A stretch of 64,000 nucleotides of DNA, taken from NCBI RefSeq assembly GCF_000585995.1, contig NZ_CP007410.1, positions 1,763,430 through 1,827,429 of the forward strand, given 5' to 3'. The DNA is from Pseudomonas brassicacearum. GTDB lineage: Bacteria; Pseudomonadota; Gammaproteobacteria; Pseudomonadales; Pseudomonadaceae. The notes beneath the pieces were generated by a model. That model did not search any database, was not told where the DNA came from, and was given only the letters and a program-made list of their open reading frames with translations. The position numbers were made by a program, and so were the translations under genes. Below, piece after piece: positions 55,092 through 64,000 of the stretch; position 1 is the first letter of the stretch; every line of letters starts with the position of its first letter.

Positions 55092-55457
55092 ATGGATATG
55101 AGCGTGAAGCTGAACTTGTCTTATCCAGCTGCGAAGCCGGCCCCGACAGTTGCCGACAAACCAGTGGAGAAGCCTCGAGCCGAGGCCGCCAGTTTGGCGT
55201 CGGTCAAAGATGAGTCCAAAGATCCAGCGGCCGAGAAAGACAAGCTCAAACAAGCGGTTCAGGAAATTGAAAAGTTTGTGCAGTCGGTCAAGCGTAACTT
55301 GGAGTTTTCTATTGATGAGCCTTCAGGCAAAGTAGTGGTCAAAGTAATTGCCAGTGGTTCCGGTGAAGTGATTCGCCAGATTCCCAATGAAGAAGTTCTG
55401 AAACTGGCCAATAGCTTGAATGATGCAAACAGCCTGTTGTTCAGCGCAGAAGCCTGA
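55092..55457 (+). CDS. flaG: FlaG family protein
   Basis: A 121-residue protein with a variable proline- and lysine-rich N-terminus and the conserved FlaG end (FSIDEPSGKVVVKVIASGSGEVIRQIPNEEVLKLA). FlaG affects filament length in Pseudomonas and Campylobacter. ATGs at 55086, 55092 and 55098 are in frame; 55092 has the best spacing from AAGAGG. fliD follows 82 bp later. Confidence 0.92.
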   Translation: MDMSVKLNLSYPAAKPAPTVADKPVEKPRAEAASLASVKDESKDPAAEKDKLKQAVQEIEKFVQSVKRNLEFSIDEPSGKVVVKVIASGSGEVIRQIPNEEVLKLANSLNDANSLLFSAEA

Positions 55458-55462
55458 CAGCT

Positions 55463-55478
55463 GGCACGAATTTTGTTG
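55463..55478 (+). promoter_or_regulatory. Probable sigma-54 promoter of fliD
   Basis: TGGCACGAATTTTGTT matches the -24 TGGCAC element fully, but the -12 element reads TTGT instead of TTGC. It lies 62 bases before the fliD ATG. In Pseudomonas fliD is normally RpoN-dependent. Confidence 0.55.
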
Positions 55479-55539
55479 TTCGGTTCTTTGAGTGTTGTAA
55501 TAGCGCCAAAGGTCGCCGACACACTGAAGGGAGTCCCAC

Positions 55540-56976
55540 ATGGCAAGTCCAATTCTACCTGGCTTGGGTTTAGGCTCTGGCCTTGACACTGGTGCTATCG
55601 TCAAGGCATTGGTGGATTCTGACAAAGCAGCCAAGCAAGGTCAGATAGACCGTGCCACCAAGACCAATACCTCCAATATTTCCGGGATTGGCACCCTGAA
55701 GTCTCTGTTGGCTACCTTCCAGTCTACGTTGAAGGCCTTGGGCAGCACGACCACCCCTCAATTTACTGGCGTTGTCGCCACTTCGGCCAACACCAGTGCG
55801 TTGACGGTGACGGCGGGCAACTCGGCGGTAAGCGGTACCTACACGGTAAACGTCACGCAACTGGCCACTTCTTCAAAGGTTGCGACGGCTGCTTTTGCCG
55901 GTGGGGCTAGCAGTGCGGTGGCGGCCGGTACGCTGACTATCAGCCAGGGGGGCACGGATTACGCCCTTGATATCCCGGCTGATTCGACGCTGCAGTCGGT
56001 TCGGGACGCCATTAACAGCAAGTACTCCTCCAGCGGTCTGACCGCCAACATCGTGACCGACAGCTTTGGTTCACGTTTGGTGGTCGGCTCGACTAAAACC
56101 GGTGCGGGTAACGATATCTCCCTCAGCGGTATTGCCAGCCTTGCGGCTGACGGCTCCGTTCCAATGGTCTCGCCACCTACCGCGAATTCTTCAGGGTCTC
56201 TGGGGCTTGCCCAGGACGCCAAGTTCACTGTTGACGGCCTGGAGATGACCAGCAAAACCAACAAGCTGGACAACGTGGTCTCGGGCCTGAGTATGACGTT
56301 GCTCGTCGAGGACACTGGCCCGACAACCGTTACCGTTGCCACCAACAGCGATGGTCTGAAGGCTTCGATCCAGAAGTTCGTCGATGCTTATAACGCTGTT
56401 GCGAAGGCCGTGACGTCCCTGACCAAGCCGACCACAGATGCTGAGGGTAACTCGGTTCCCGCGGCCTTGACCGGTGACTCGTTGCCTCGCTCACTGTTGG
56501 CGGCCATTCGCGCGCCTTTGTCTGAGGCCGGTGCAGGTGACAAGCTGACGGTTCTTTCTCAGTTGGGGATCACCACCAATCAGACGACCGGCGCTCTAGA
56601 TTTCGACAGTGGGAAATTCACCACTGCGTTGAATGACAAGCAGTTGGGTGGGGAGGTCCAAACACTGTTCGCAGGTGAGAATGGCCTGCTTGAGCGCATG
56701 GATAACGCCATCAAGCCGTACACGGAAGGCAAAACGGGGGCGGGTGGTGTTGGGAGCTCAGAGGCCATCCTGACTACCCGCTCCAAGAACCTCGACGTTA
56801 TCAAGAATAAGTTGTTCGAAGACCAGCAGGCTCTTGATCGCCGGATCGAGACGCTGACCGCCGTACTGACCAAGAAGTACAACGACATGGACACCCTGGT
56901 AGGCAGGCTGAAAGCCACCGCCAGCAACATCACTTCCATGTTCGAAGCGATGACGGCACAACAGAAGAACAGCTGA
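55540..56976 (+). CDS. fliD: Flagellar cap protein FliD
   Basis: A 478-residue filament cap (HAP2). The start MASPILPGLGLGSGLDTGAIVKALVDSDK and the C-terminal coiled coil (LTAVLTKKYNDMDTLVGRLKATASNITSMFEAM) are typical. It caps the growing filament and guides flagellin folding; in some pseudomonads it binds mucin. A terminator follows before fliS. Confidence 0.97.
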   Translation: MASPILPGLGLGSGLDTGAIVKALVDSDKAAKQGQIDRATKTNTSNISGIGTLKSLLATFQSTLKALGSTTTPQFTGVVATSANTSALTVTAGNSAVSGTYTVNVTQLATSSKVATAAFAGGASSAVAAGTLTISQGGTDYALDIPADSTLQSVRDAINSKYSSSGLTANIVTDSFGSRLVVGSTKTGAGNDISLSGIASLAADGSVPMVSPPTANSSGSLGLAQDAKFTVDGLEMTSKTNKLDNVVSGLSMTLLVEDTGPTTVTVATNSDGLKASIQKFVDAYNAVAKAVTSLTKPTTDAEGNSVPAALTGDSLPRSLLAAIRAPLSEAGAGDKLTVLSQLGITTNQTTGALDFDSGKFTTALNDKQLGGEVQTLFAGENGLLERMDNAIKPYTEGKTGAGGVGSSEAILTTRSKNLDVIKNKLFEDQQALDRRIETLTAVLTKKYNDMDTLVGRLKATASNITSMFEAMTAQQKNS

Positions 56977-56992
56977 TTCTTGATCGATACAA

Positions 56993-57029
56993 AAAGCCCG
57001 GCAGTGTTTTGACAACGCTCCGGGCTTTC
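56993..57029 (+). terminator. Rho-independent terminator after fliD
   Basis: AAAGCCCGG-c-AGTGTT / AACGCTCCGGGCTTT hairpin followed by a T-rich stretch, 16 bases after the fliD stop. Confidence 0.8.
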
Positions 57030-57042
57030 GGCTTTTTCGGTC

Positions 57043-57069
57043 TAAAGTTTTTTGACGCAGCGTCGATAC
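57043..57069 (+). promoter_or_regulatory. Candidate sigma-28 promoter of fliS-fliT
   Basis: TAAA (57043-57046), 15-bp spacer, GTCGATAC (57062-57069); six of eight -10 positions match GCCGATAA. It lies just after the fliD terminator and 41 bases before fliS. Confidence 0.6.
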
Positions 57070-57109
57070 GCTGTTTATACGAACCGAAGTTTTTTTGATG
57101 AGGTAGAAC

Positions 57110-57505
57110 ATGAATCCGATGTTAGCCCTTCGCCAATACCAGAAGATTGGCGCCCAGGCGCAAACCTCCGAAGCAAGCCCCCATCGTCTGGTGCAGATGC
57201 TCATGGAAGGCGGTCTGGACCGTATCGCCCAGGCCAAGGGTGCGATGGAGCGTAAGGATATCCCGAACAAAGGCGTGTTGATCAGTAAGGCCATCGGTAT
57301 CGTCGGTGGCCTGCGCGAAGGCCTGGACCTGGAAAATCAGGCCGAGTCGGTAACAGAGCTGGATAACCTTTATACCTACATGATGAAACGCCTGGCCGAA
57401 GCCAACGCCAAGACCGATCCGAAGATCCTCGACGAAGTGGCAGATCTGCTTCGCACGGTCAAGGAAGGCTGGGATGCCATCGCCACGCCTGGTCCGCAAT
57501 TCTAG
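57110..57505 (+). CDS. fliS: Flagellin export chaperone FliS
   Basis: A 131-residue helical chaperone that binds the C-terminus of flagellin to stop early polymerisation. Family markers include the YQKIGAQAQTSEASPHRLVQMLMEGGLDRI segment and LDLENQAESVTELDNLYTYMMKRL. fliT-like follows after 10 bases. Confidence 0.95.
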   Translation: MNPMLALRQYQKIGAQAQTSEASPHRLVQMLMEGGLDRIAQAKGAMERKDIPNKGVLISKAIGIVGGLREGLDLENQAESVTELDNLYTYMMKRLAEANAKTDPKILDEVADLLRTVKEGWDAIATPGPQF

Positions 57506-57515
57506 GAGTACTCTC

Positions 57516-57812
57516 ATGAGTCTTGTCTTGCAGCGTATCGAACACACCCGTGATGCCTTGGTCGATGCCTTGGCCGAGCGCAATTGGGAGGCCATCGGTC
57601 AATTGGACCTGGCGTGCCGTTCCTGCATGGAAGACGTCCTGAGCGAGCCTGGGGTGGACGAAGCGGCGTTGCGTAATAATCTTGAGGAGTTGCTGGGTGT
57701 GTACCGGCAATTGCTGGAGGCGGCGACAGGGGAGCGTCAGGCGATCGTTGACGAGATGTCGCAGATCCATCAAGCACAGAGTGCGGCAAAGGTTTACCAT
57801 CTGTTCGGTTAA
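57516..57812 (+). CDS. FliT-like flagellar chaperone
   Basis: A 98-residue helical protein (MSLVLQRIEHTRDALVDALAERNWEAIGQLD) placed right after fliS, the usual fliT position. FliT family proteins are very divergent; the call rests mainly on position, length and helical character. The ATG at 57516 follows TAGGAG. fleQ begins 169 bp downstream. Confidence 0.8.
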   Translation: MSLVLQRIEHTRDALVDALAERNWEAIGQLDLACRSCMEDVLSEPGVDEAALRNNLEELLGVYRQLLEAATGERQAIVDEMSQIHQAQSAAKVYHLFG

Positions 57813-57981
57813 TACTCAGTTAATCCGAACCATGTGCGCCATAAATTTGACTGTGCGCGGTTTTTTGACTTAACTAGTGGCTGTAACCAGATTTCAGGCG
57901 TCTACAGGCATGACAAGTCTGCAAGCGTCTAGCTTGCCCCCAAATTCCGGGCATTGAGTTGACTAGGGAAGTTGCTATTGC

Positions 57982-59457
57982 ATGTGGCGTGAAACCAAAA
58001 TTCTCCTGATCGATGACGATAGCGTCCGCCGCCGCGACTTGGCGGTGATCTTAAATTTTCTTGGCGAAGAAAATTTACCCTGCGGAAGCCATGACTGGCA
58101 GCAGGCCGTCGGCTCTTTGTCGTCCAGTCGTGAAGTCATTTGTGTCCTGATTGGGACCGTCAATGCGCCCGCGACTCTTTTGGGCTTGTTAAAGACACTC
58201 TCGACCTGGGATGAGTTCCTTCCGGTTTTGTTAATGGGCGAAAATTCTTCCATTGACTTGCCTGAAGACCAGCGCCGGCGGGTACTTTCGACCCTCGAAA
58301 TGCCGCCCAGCTACAGCAAATTGCTGGATTCGCTGCACCGCGCCCAGGTTTATCGCGAGATGTACGACCAGGCCCGCGAGCGCGGCAGGCATCGCGAACC
58401 CAATCTTTTCCGCAGCCTTGTCGGCACCAGCCGGGCGATCCAGCACGTGCGCCAGATGATGCAGCAGGTGGCCGATACCGACGCCAGCGTGTTGATCCTT
58501 GGCGAATCGGGCACCGGTAAGGAAGTGGTTGCGCGCAACCTGCATTACCACTCCAAGCGTCGCGAAGCGCCCTTCGTGCCGGTCAACTGCGGTGCGATTC
58601 CTGCCGAGTTGCTGGAGAGCGAGCTGTTTGGCCACGAGAAGGGCGCCTTCACCGGCGCAATCACTAGCCGGGCCGGGCGTTTCGAGCTGGCTAACGGCGG
58701 CACGCTGTTCCTCGATGAAATCGGCGACATGCCGTTGCCGATGCAGGTCAAGCTGCTGCGGGTCCTGCAAGAACGTACTTTTGAACGCGTGGGCAGTAAC
58801 AAGACCCAGAGCGTCGACGTACGGATCATCGCCGCGACCCACAAGAATCTCGAAACCATGATCGAGATCGGCAGTTTCCGTGAAGACCTCTATTACCGCC
58901 TCAACGTATTCCCGATTGAAATGGCGCCGCTGCGTGAGCGGGTCGAAGACATTCCGCTGCTGATGAATGAGCTGATTTCGCGCATGGAGCACGAAAAGCG
59001 CGGTTCGATCCGCTTCAACTCGGCGGCGATCATGTCCCTCTGTCGTCATGGCTGGCCGGGCAACGTCCGTGAGCTGGCCAACTTGGTGGAGCGCATGGCG
59101 ATCATGCATCCGTACGGGGTGATCGGCGTGACTGAATTGCCGAAAAAATTCCGCTACGTCGATGACGAAGACGAGCAAATGGTCGACAGCCTGCGCAGCG
59201 ATCTGGAAGAGCGGGTGGCCATCAACGGCCATACGCCGGATTTCACCGCCAATGCCTTGCTGCCGCCGGAAGGCCTGGACCTCAAGGACTATCTGGGCGG
59301 CCTGGAGCAAGGGCTCATCCAGCAGGCCTTGGACGATGCCAACGGTATCGTGGCCCGTGCGGCGGAACGCCTGCGCATCCGTCGTACCACCCTGGTGGAG
59401 AAGATGCGCAAGTACGGCATGAGCCGTCGCGAAGGAGATGAACAGGCGGATGATTGA
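57982..59457 (+). CDS. fleQ: Flagellar master regulator FleQ
   Basis: A 491-residue sigma-54 activator and c-di-GMP receptor at the top of the flagellar hierarchy, also repressing adhesin and exopolysaccharide genes. It has a divergent receiver-like domain starting [13 protein letters not shown], an AAA+ domain with [14 protein letters not shown] (intact) and [12 protein letters not shown], and a C-terminal HTH ([22 protein letters not shown]). It is very similar to P. aeruginosa FleQ from memory. A strong terminator separates it from fleS. Confidence 0.98.
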   Translation: MWRETKILLIDDDSVRRRDLAVILNFLGEENLPCGSHDWQQAVGSLSSSREVICVLIGTVNAPATLLGLLKTLSTWDEFLPVLLMGENSSIDLPEDQRRRVLSTLEMPPSYSKLLDSLHRAQVYREMYDQARERGRHREPNLFRSLVGTSRAIQHVRQMMQQVADTDASVLILGESGTGKEVVARNLHYHSKRREAPFVPVNCGAIPAELLESELFGHEKGAFTGAITSRAGRFELANGGTLFLDEIGDMPLPMQVKLLRVLQERTFERVGSNKTQSVDVRIIAATHKNLETMIEIGSFREDLYYRLNVFPIEMAPLRERVEDIPLLMNELISRMEHEKRGSIRFNSAAIMSLCRHGWPGNVRELANLVERMAIMHPYGVIGVTELPKKFRYVDDEDEQMVDSLRSDLEERVAINGHTPDFTANALLPPEGLDLKDYLGGLEQGLIQQALDDANGIVARAAERLRIRRTTLVEKMRKYGMSRREGDEQADD

Positions 59458-59470
59458 CGCCTGTTTTCCA

Positions 59471-59498
59471 ACCGCCTGATTTTCAGGCGGTTTTTTTT
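59471..59498 (+). terminator. Rho-independent terminator after fleQ
   Basis: ACCGCCTGA-ttt-TCAGGCGGT followed by T8, 13 bases after the fleQ stop. Confidence 0.93.
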
Positions 59499-59515
59499 CG
59501 GCACGGGTATTGCTA
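59499..59515 (+). promoter_or_regulatory. Sigma-54 promoter of fleSR
   Basis: CGGCACGGGTATTGCTA has GG (59500-59501) and GC (59512-59513) ten bases apart and matches TGGCACGG-N3-TTGCW except for the first base. It lies 53 bases before fleS; fleSR is a known FleQ/RpoN target. Confidence 0.88.
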
Positions 59516-59567
59516 TAGCCCTCGCAACGTTCCGTTTAACTGACGGTCAGCCAAGCGAGAGAGCCCG

Positions 59568-60776
59568 ATGACCCAAGCCGCCCAGATGTCTCCTGTCCCC
59601 GAGCCGGGGCTCATGCCGTCCGCTGAGCAGGCAAGCCGGCTTGGACTTGAGCAGGCGTTTTCGCTGTTTAATCAGATGTCCAGCCAGCTGACCGATTCCT
59701 ACAGCCTGCTCGAAGCCCGGGTCACCGAGCTCAAGGGCGAGCTGGCGGTGGTCAGTGCCCAGCGCATGCAGGAATTGGCGGAAAAGGAACGCCTGGCTAA
59801 TCGCCTGCAAAATCTGCTCGATCTGTTGCCTGGTGGCGTCATTGTCATCGATGCCCACGGCCGTGTACGCGAGGCCAACCCGGCCGCCTGCGAGTTGCTT
59901 GGCCTGCCGCTGGAAGGTGAGTTGTGGCGGCATGTCATCGCTCGTTGCTTCGCCCCTCGTGAAGACGACGGCCATGAGGTGTCGCTCAAGGATGGTCGTC
60001 GCCTGTCCATTTCGACGCGTTCGCTGGACGCCGAGCCTGGGCAGTTGGTGCTGCTCAACGATCTGACTGAAACCCGTCACCTGCAAGATCAACTGGCCCG
60101 TCATGAACGCCTGTCTTCCCTGGGGCGGATGGTGGCGTCGCTGGCTCATCAGATTCGCACACCGCTTTCTGCCGCCCTGTTGTACGCCAGTCATCTGACT
60201 GAACAGCAACTGCCAATGGAAACCCAGCAGCGGTTTGCCGGGCGCCTCAAAGAGCGCTTGCACGAGCTGGAGCATCAGGTGCGCGACATGCTGGTATTCG
60301 CCCGTGGCGAACTGCCGCTGACCGACCGTGTAACCCCCAAGGTCCTGCTGCAATCCTTGCAGGCCGCGGCGTTGACCCATGTGCAGGATTTGCCGATCCG
60401 CTGGCAGTGCGACAGCCATGCCGGTGAGGTGCTGTGTAACCGCGACACTCTGGTGGGCGCGGTATTGAACCTCATCGAAAATGCAATCCAGGCCAGCGAC
60501 GGCAACGTCCGCCTGAAGGTGCACTTGTATACGCGCGACAACACCTTGCGCCTGTGCGTCAGTGACAGTGGCAGCGGTATCGAGCCGGCCGTGCTGGCGC
60601 GTCTGGGTGAGCCGTTTTTCACCACCAAAACCACCGGTACCGGCCTGGGCCTGACCGTCGTCAAGGCCGTGGCCCGTGCGCATCAGGGAGAGTTGCAATT
60701 GCGCTCGCGGCTGGGGCGCGGCACCTGTGCGCTGGTGCTCTTGCCGCTGTTTTCCAGCGCGCCGAGTGTGGAGTAA
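59568..60776 (+). CDS. fleS: Flagellar sensor histidine kinase FleS
   Basis: A 402-residue cytoplasmic histidine kinase. A coiled coil (about 30-80) leads to a PAS domain (about 80-170). The H-box is in SLAHQIRTPLSAAL and the ATPase has NLIENAIQAS and GTGLGLTVVKAV. No membrane segment is visible. It phosphorylates FleR to drive class III genes such as hook and basal-body genes. Confidence 0.96.
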   Translation: MTQAAQMSPVPEPGLMPSAEQASRLGLEQAFSLFNQMSSQLTDSYSLLEARVTELKGELAVVSAQRMQELAEKERLANRLQNLLDLLPGGVIVIDAHGRVREANPAACELLGLPLEGELWRHVIARCFAPREDDGHEVSLKDGRRLSISTRSLDAEPGQLVLLNDLTETRHLQDQLARHERLSSLGRMVASLAHQIRTPLSAALLYASHLTEQQLPMETQQRFAGRLKERLHELEHQVRDMLVFARGELPLTDRVTPKVLLQSLQAAALTHVQDLPIRWQCDSHAGEVLCNRDTLVGAVLNLIENAIQASDGNVRLKVHLYTRDNTLRLCVSDSGSGIEPAVLARLGEPFFTTKTTGTGLGLTVVKAVARAHQGELQLRSRLGRGTCALVLLPLFSSAPSVE

Positions 60777-60781
60777 GGGTC

Positions 60782-62176
60782 ATGGCGATCAAGGTGTTAC
60801 TGGTTGAGGATGACCGGGCCCTGCGCGAAGCGCTGGCCGATACGCTGGTACTGGCCGGGCATGATTACGCCGCCGTCGGTTCGGCGGAAGAGGCGTTGCT
60901 GGCGGTGGGGCGGGAAGCGTTCAGCCTGGTGGTCAGTGACGTCAATATGCCCGGCATGGACGGTCACCAATTGCTCGGCCTGTTGCGCGCCCGCCAGCCG
61001 CAACTGCCGGTATTGCTGATGACCGCCCACGGTGCCGTCGAGCGCGCGGTGGATGCCATGCGTCAAGGCGCCGCGGATTATCTGGTCAAGCCGTTCGAGC
61101 CCAAGGCGCTGTTGGATCTGGTGGCTCGTCATGCCCTGGGCAGTCCCGTCATCGAAGGTGAGGGGCCGGTGGCACTCGAGCCGGCCAGCGCGCAGTTGCT
61201 GGAATTGGCCGCGCGGGTAGCGCGCAGCGATTCGACGGTGTTGATTTCCGGCGAGTCAGGTACCGGCAAGGAAGTGCTGGCACGCTATATCCACCAGCAA
61301 TCCCGGCGCGCCAACGAACCGTTCATTGCTATCAACTGTGCGGCGATTCCCGACAACATGCTCGAGGCCACGCTGTTCGGTCACGAAAAAGGTTCGTTCA
61401 CCGGCGCCATCGCGGCCCAGGCCGGCAAGTTCGAGCAAGCCGATGGCGGCACCATTTTGCTGGATGAAATTTCTGAAATGCCCATGGGGCTGCAGGCCAA
61501 GTTGTTGCGGGTGTTGCAAGAGCGGGAAGTGGAGCGGGTCGGTGCGCGCAAGCCCATCAGTCTGGACATCCGTGTGGTGGCGACCACCAACCGTGACCTG
61601 GCCGGCGAAGTGGCGGCGGGGCGTTTCCGGGAAGACCTTTACTATCGCCTGTCGGTATTTCCGCTGGCCTGGCGCCCTTTGCGCGAGCGCACGGCCGATA
61701 TCCTGCCGCTGGCCGAGCGCTTGCTGGCCAAGCACGTCAACAAAATGAAGCATGCGGCCGCCCGGTTGTCGCCCCAGGCCCAGGCTTTCCTGATTGCCTA
61801 CCCCTGGCCCGGTAACGTGCGAGAGTTGGATAACGCCATTCAGCGGGCCTTGATCCTGCAGCAGGGCGGTTTGATCCAGCCGGAAGATTTCTGCCTGAGC
61901 GGGCCGGTGGCCTGTGCGCCGTTGCCTGCGCTGTCGCCTTCATCGGCACCGACGCTCGTTCCCCCGATGGAAGTGGAAGGGGAGTCGGCGGGCGCCTTGG
62001 GAGACGACCTGCGTCGTCGTGAATTCCAGATGATCATCGATACCCTGCGCGCCGAGCGTGGCCGCCGCAAGGAGGCCGCCGAGCGCCTGGGGATCAGTCC
62101 GCGTACCCTGCGCTATAAGCTGGCGCAAATGCGTGACGCTGGAATGGACGTCGAGGCCTACCTCTTCGCCAGTTGA
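60782..62176 (+). CDS. fleR: Flagellar response regulator FleR
   Basis: A 464-residue sigma-54-dependent response regulator: receiver domain with phosphoacceptor in VVSDVNMPGMDG and VKPFEPKALL, AAA+ domain with GESGTGKE and the sigma-54 loop GSFTGA (serine in place of the common alanine), and an HTH (KEAAERLGISPRTLRYKLAQM). It begins 5 bp after fleS. Confidence 0.97.
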   Translation: MAIKVLLVEDDRALREALADTLVLAGHDYAAVGSAEEALLAVGREAFSLVVSDVNMPGMDGHQLLGLLRARQPQLPVLLMTAHGAVERAVDAMRQGAADYLVKPFEPKALLDLVARHALGSPVIEGEGPVALEPASAQLLELAARVARSDSTVLISGESGTGKEVLARYIHQQSRRANEPFIAINCAAIPDNMLEATLFGHEKGSFTGAIAAQAGKFEQADGGTILLDEISEMPMGLQAKLLRVLQEREVERVGARKPISLDIRVVATTNRDLAGEVAAGRFREDLYYRLSVFPLAWRPLRERTADILPLAERLLAKHVNKMKHAAARLSPQAQAFLIAYPWPGNVRELDNAIQRALILQQGGLIQPEDFCLSGPVACAPLPALSPSSAPTLVPPMEVEGESAGALGDDLRRREFQMIIDTLRAERGRRKEAAERLGISPRTLRYKLAQMRDAGMDVEAYLFAS

Positions 62177-62183
62177 AATCCTT

Positions 62184-62272
62184 GTGGGAGCGAGCTTGCT
62201 CGCGATAGCGGTCGATCAGTCAGATTGATGTTGAATGTGAATGAGGCATCGCGAGCAAGCTCGCTCCCACAG
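62184..62272. repeat. REP pair between fleR and fliE
   Basis: Inverted GTGGGAGCGAGCTTGCTCGCGAT arms around a 45-base centre; same family as the one at 10158. It lies directly upstream of the fliE sigma-54 promoter and may end fleR transcription. Confidence 0.9.
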
Positions 62273-62306
62273 AGGGGCGCGCATTTGTTTCTTTCGGCCA
62301 TGGAGC

Positions 62307-62323
62307 TGGCACCCTTGTTGCTA
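62307..62323 (+). promoter_or_regulatory. Sigma-54 promoter of fliE
   Basis: TGGCACCCTTGTTGCTA is a full TGGCAC-N5-TTGC match, 60 bases before the fliE ATG. It should drive the fliEFGHIJ operon with FleQ. Confidence 0.92.
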
Positions 62324-62383
62324 ACACCTGTATACCCGCTGAGTAAGTGTCAAAAAAATGCGGGCCGCCAGAGAGAGTAGACC

Positions 62384-62710
62384 ATGAGCCAAGGTATTGA
62401 ATTTAATCGGTTGATGCTGGACATGCGATCCATGCAGATGGACGCCATGGCCCAGCCCAAATCGGTCGCGGTCCCACAGGTGGGCGGCAGCAGCTTTTCC
62501 GACATGCTCGGTCAGGCCGTCAATAAAGTGAACGATACGCAGCAGGCATCGAACCAATTGGCCAGTGCTTTCGAAATTGGCAAAAGTGGTGTCGACCTGA
62601 CCGACGTAATGATCTCTTCGCAGAAAGCCACTGTCTCGTTCCAGGCGTTGACCCAGGTTCGCAACAAACTGGTCCAAGCCTATCAAGACATCATGCAGAT
62701 GCCGGTCTAA
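62384..62710 (+). CDS. fliE: Flagellar hook-basal body protein FliE
   Basis: A 108-residue rod adaptor joining the MS ring and rod. The conserved C-terminal segment [35 protein letters not shown] is present. It follows a perfect sigma-54 promoter and precedes fliF by 15 bp. Confidence 0.97.
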   Translation: MSQGIEFNRLMLDMRSMQMDAMAQPKSVAVPQVGGSSFSDMLGQAVNKVNDTQQASNQLASAFEIGKSGVDLTDVMISSQKATVSFQALTQVRNKLVQAYQDIMQMPV

Positions 62711-62725
62711 GGAAACTATTGAGTC

Positions 62726-64000
62726 ATGGCAGAAGCAGCCGCTGATAACGTTCCGGCCAAGGCCACTCCGATAGACGGCAAACCGCCGCTGTTCGGTCTG
62801 TCCTTCCTGGAAAACCTCTCCGAGATGACCATGTTGCGTCAGGTGGGCCTGTTGGTGGGTCTGGCTGCAAGCGTGGCGATTGGTTTTGCCGTGGTGCTGT
62901 GGTCCCAGCAGCCGGACTACCGTCCTTTGTACGGCAGCCTGGAAGGCCTGGACGCCAAGCAAGTCATGGAAACCCTGGCTTCCGCCGACATTCCTTACAC
63001 CGTTGAGCCTAATTCCGGTGCCTTGCTGGTCAAGGCCGATGACGTCGCTCGTGCGCGCCTCAAGCTCGCCGCCGCCGGCGTGACGCCTACCGATGGCAAT
63101 ATCGGTTTCGAGATTCTCGACAAGGATCAGGGCCTGGGCACCAGCCAGTTCATGGAGGCGACCCGTTATCGTCGCGGCCTGGAAGGCGAGCTGGCACGCA
63201 CCATCTCCAGCCTGAACAACGTCAAGGGTGCCCGCGTGCACCTGGCTATTCCGAAAAGTTCGGTGTTTGTGCGCGATGAGCGCAAGCCAAGTGCTTCGGT
63301 CCTGGTGGAACTGTACTCGGGCCGCTCCCTGGAGCCAGGCCAGGTGCTCGCCATCATTAATCTGGTGGCGACCAGCGTACCTGAGTTGAGTAAGTCGCAA
63401 ATCACTGTGGTCGACCAGAAAGGCAACCTATTGTCTGATCAGGCGGAAAACTCCGAACTGACCATGGCCGGCAAGCAGTTCGATTACAGCCGCCGCATGG
63501 AAGGCATGCTGACCCAGCGGGTGCACAACATCCTGCAACCGATCCTGGGTAATGATCGCTATAAGGCAGAGGTTTCGGCCGATCTGGATTTCAGTGCCGT
63601 CGAGTCGACGTCCGAGCAGTTCAACCCGGATCAACCGGCGTTGCGCAGCGAACAATCGGTGAACGAACAGCGTACCGCCAGCAATGGCCCGCAAGGTGTG
63701 CCGGGGGCCCTGAGCAACCAGCCTCCGTCGCCGGCCAGCGCGCCGCAGACCACTGGTGGCGCCACCGCGGCCGCCGGCATGGTGCAACCGGGCCAGCCAC
63801 TGATCGACGCAAATGGCCAGCAGATCATGGACCCGGCCACCGGCCAGCCGATGCTGGCGCCGTATCCGGCCGACAAGCGTCAACAGTCGACCAAGAACTT
63901 CGAGCTTGACCGTTCCATCAGTCATACCAAGCAACAGCAGGGCCGTTTGAATCGCCTGTCGGTGGCTGTGGTGGTGGACGATCAGGTCAAGGTCAACCCG
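62726..64000 (+). CDS. fliF: Flagellar MS-ring protein FliF (3' end outside window)
   Basis: The first 425 residues are visible, out of an expected 590 or so. A transmembrane helix near residues 35-57 precedes the YscJ/FliF ring-building domains (YRPLYGSLEGLDAKQVMETL and ATRYRRGLEGELARTISSLNNVKGARVHLAIPK). A proline- and glutamine-rich segment near 300-380 is typical of the periplasmic loop. The coding frame runs off the window edge. Confidence 0.97.
   Translation, partial: MAEAAADNVPAKATPIDGKPPLFGLSFLENLSEMTMLRQVGLLVGLAASVAIGFAVVLWSQQPDYRPLYGSLEGLDAKQVMETLASADIPYTVEPNSGALLVKADDVARARLKLAAAGVTPTDGNIGFEILDKDQGLGTSQFMEATRYRRGLEGELARTISSLNNVKGARVHLAIPKSSVFVRDERKPSASVLVELYSGRSLEPGQVLAIINLVATSVPELSKSQITVVDQKGNLLSDQAENSELTMAGKQFDYSRRMEGMLTQRVHNILQPILGNDRYKAEVSADLDFSAVESTSEQFNPDQPALRSEQSVNEQRTASNGPQGVPGALSNQPPSPASAPQTTGGATAAAGMVQPGQPLIDANGQQIMDPATGQPMLAPYPADKRQQSTKNFELDRSISHTKQQQGRLNRLSVAVVVDDQVKVNP

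Overview
The window is a GC-rich chromosomal segment from a Pseudomonas of the fluorescens complex. The evidence is the gene order recQ / marR-like / fimV-like / plpD, a phhABC operon divergent from phhR, a polar flagellar locus built around fleQ-fleSR, and many Pseudomonas-type REP palindromes. No exact species can be fixed from the sequence alone. No rRNA, tRNA, CRISPR array or intact insertion sequence was seen.

Layout. (1) 1-3644: the 3' part of a giant secreted RTX adhesin with 240-residue tandem repeats, a von Willebrand A domain and a type I secretion tail. (2) 3909-24618: housekeeping and envelope genes: a DUF454 protein and a UPF0149 protein, recQ, a MarR regulator, a FimV-like LysM protein, the patatin autotransporter PlpD, a SelW-like protein, a DMT exporter with an AraC regulator, a LpxH-like phosphoesterase, an HD-domain protein, a Mpo1-like protein, a second AraC regulator, TrkH, a nitroreductase, and the phenylalanine hydroxylase operon phhA-phhB-phhC with its divergent regulator phhR. 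(3) 24952-33359: flgFGHIJKL, the distal rod, L- and P-ring, muramidase and hook-filament junction genes, preceded by a sigma-54 promoter; flgBCDE is not next to it. (4) 33453-53915: a roughly 20-kb flagellin glycosylation island. It has two very large multi-domain glycosyltransferases, a CDP-6-deoxyhexose branch (rfbF, rfbG, an epimerase, a C-methyltransferase, a reductase and further methyltransferases), a pseudaminic acid branch (pseC, pseF, a fused pseG-pseH, pseI), a KAS III homologue, a Maf-type glycosyltransferase and an 89-residue companion. No pseB is present in the window. (5) 54168-64000: fliC, flaG, fliD, fliS, fliT-like, fleQ, fleS, fleR, fliE and the start of fliF, cut by the window edge.

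How it works together. Flagellar promoters follow the known Pseudomonas hierarchy. Sigma-54 motifs precede flgF, fleS and fliE, with a weaker one before fliD; sigma-28 motifs precede fliC and, less expectedly, fliS. The island between flgL and fliC would build nucleotide-activated sugars and attach them to flagellin before export. The combination suggests a composite glycan of a C-methylated 6-deoxyhexose chain plus pseudaminic acid.

The observations most worth following are the island (missing pseB, fused pseGH, a 31-codon ORF coupling pseC to pseF, paralogous modules in the two giant transferases), a 160-bp palindromic MITE-like element at 16696-16855, the degenerate GAFTGA loop in PhhR, and the promoter arrangement around fliC-fliS.
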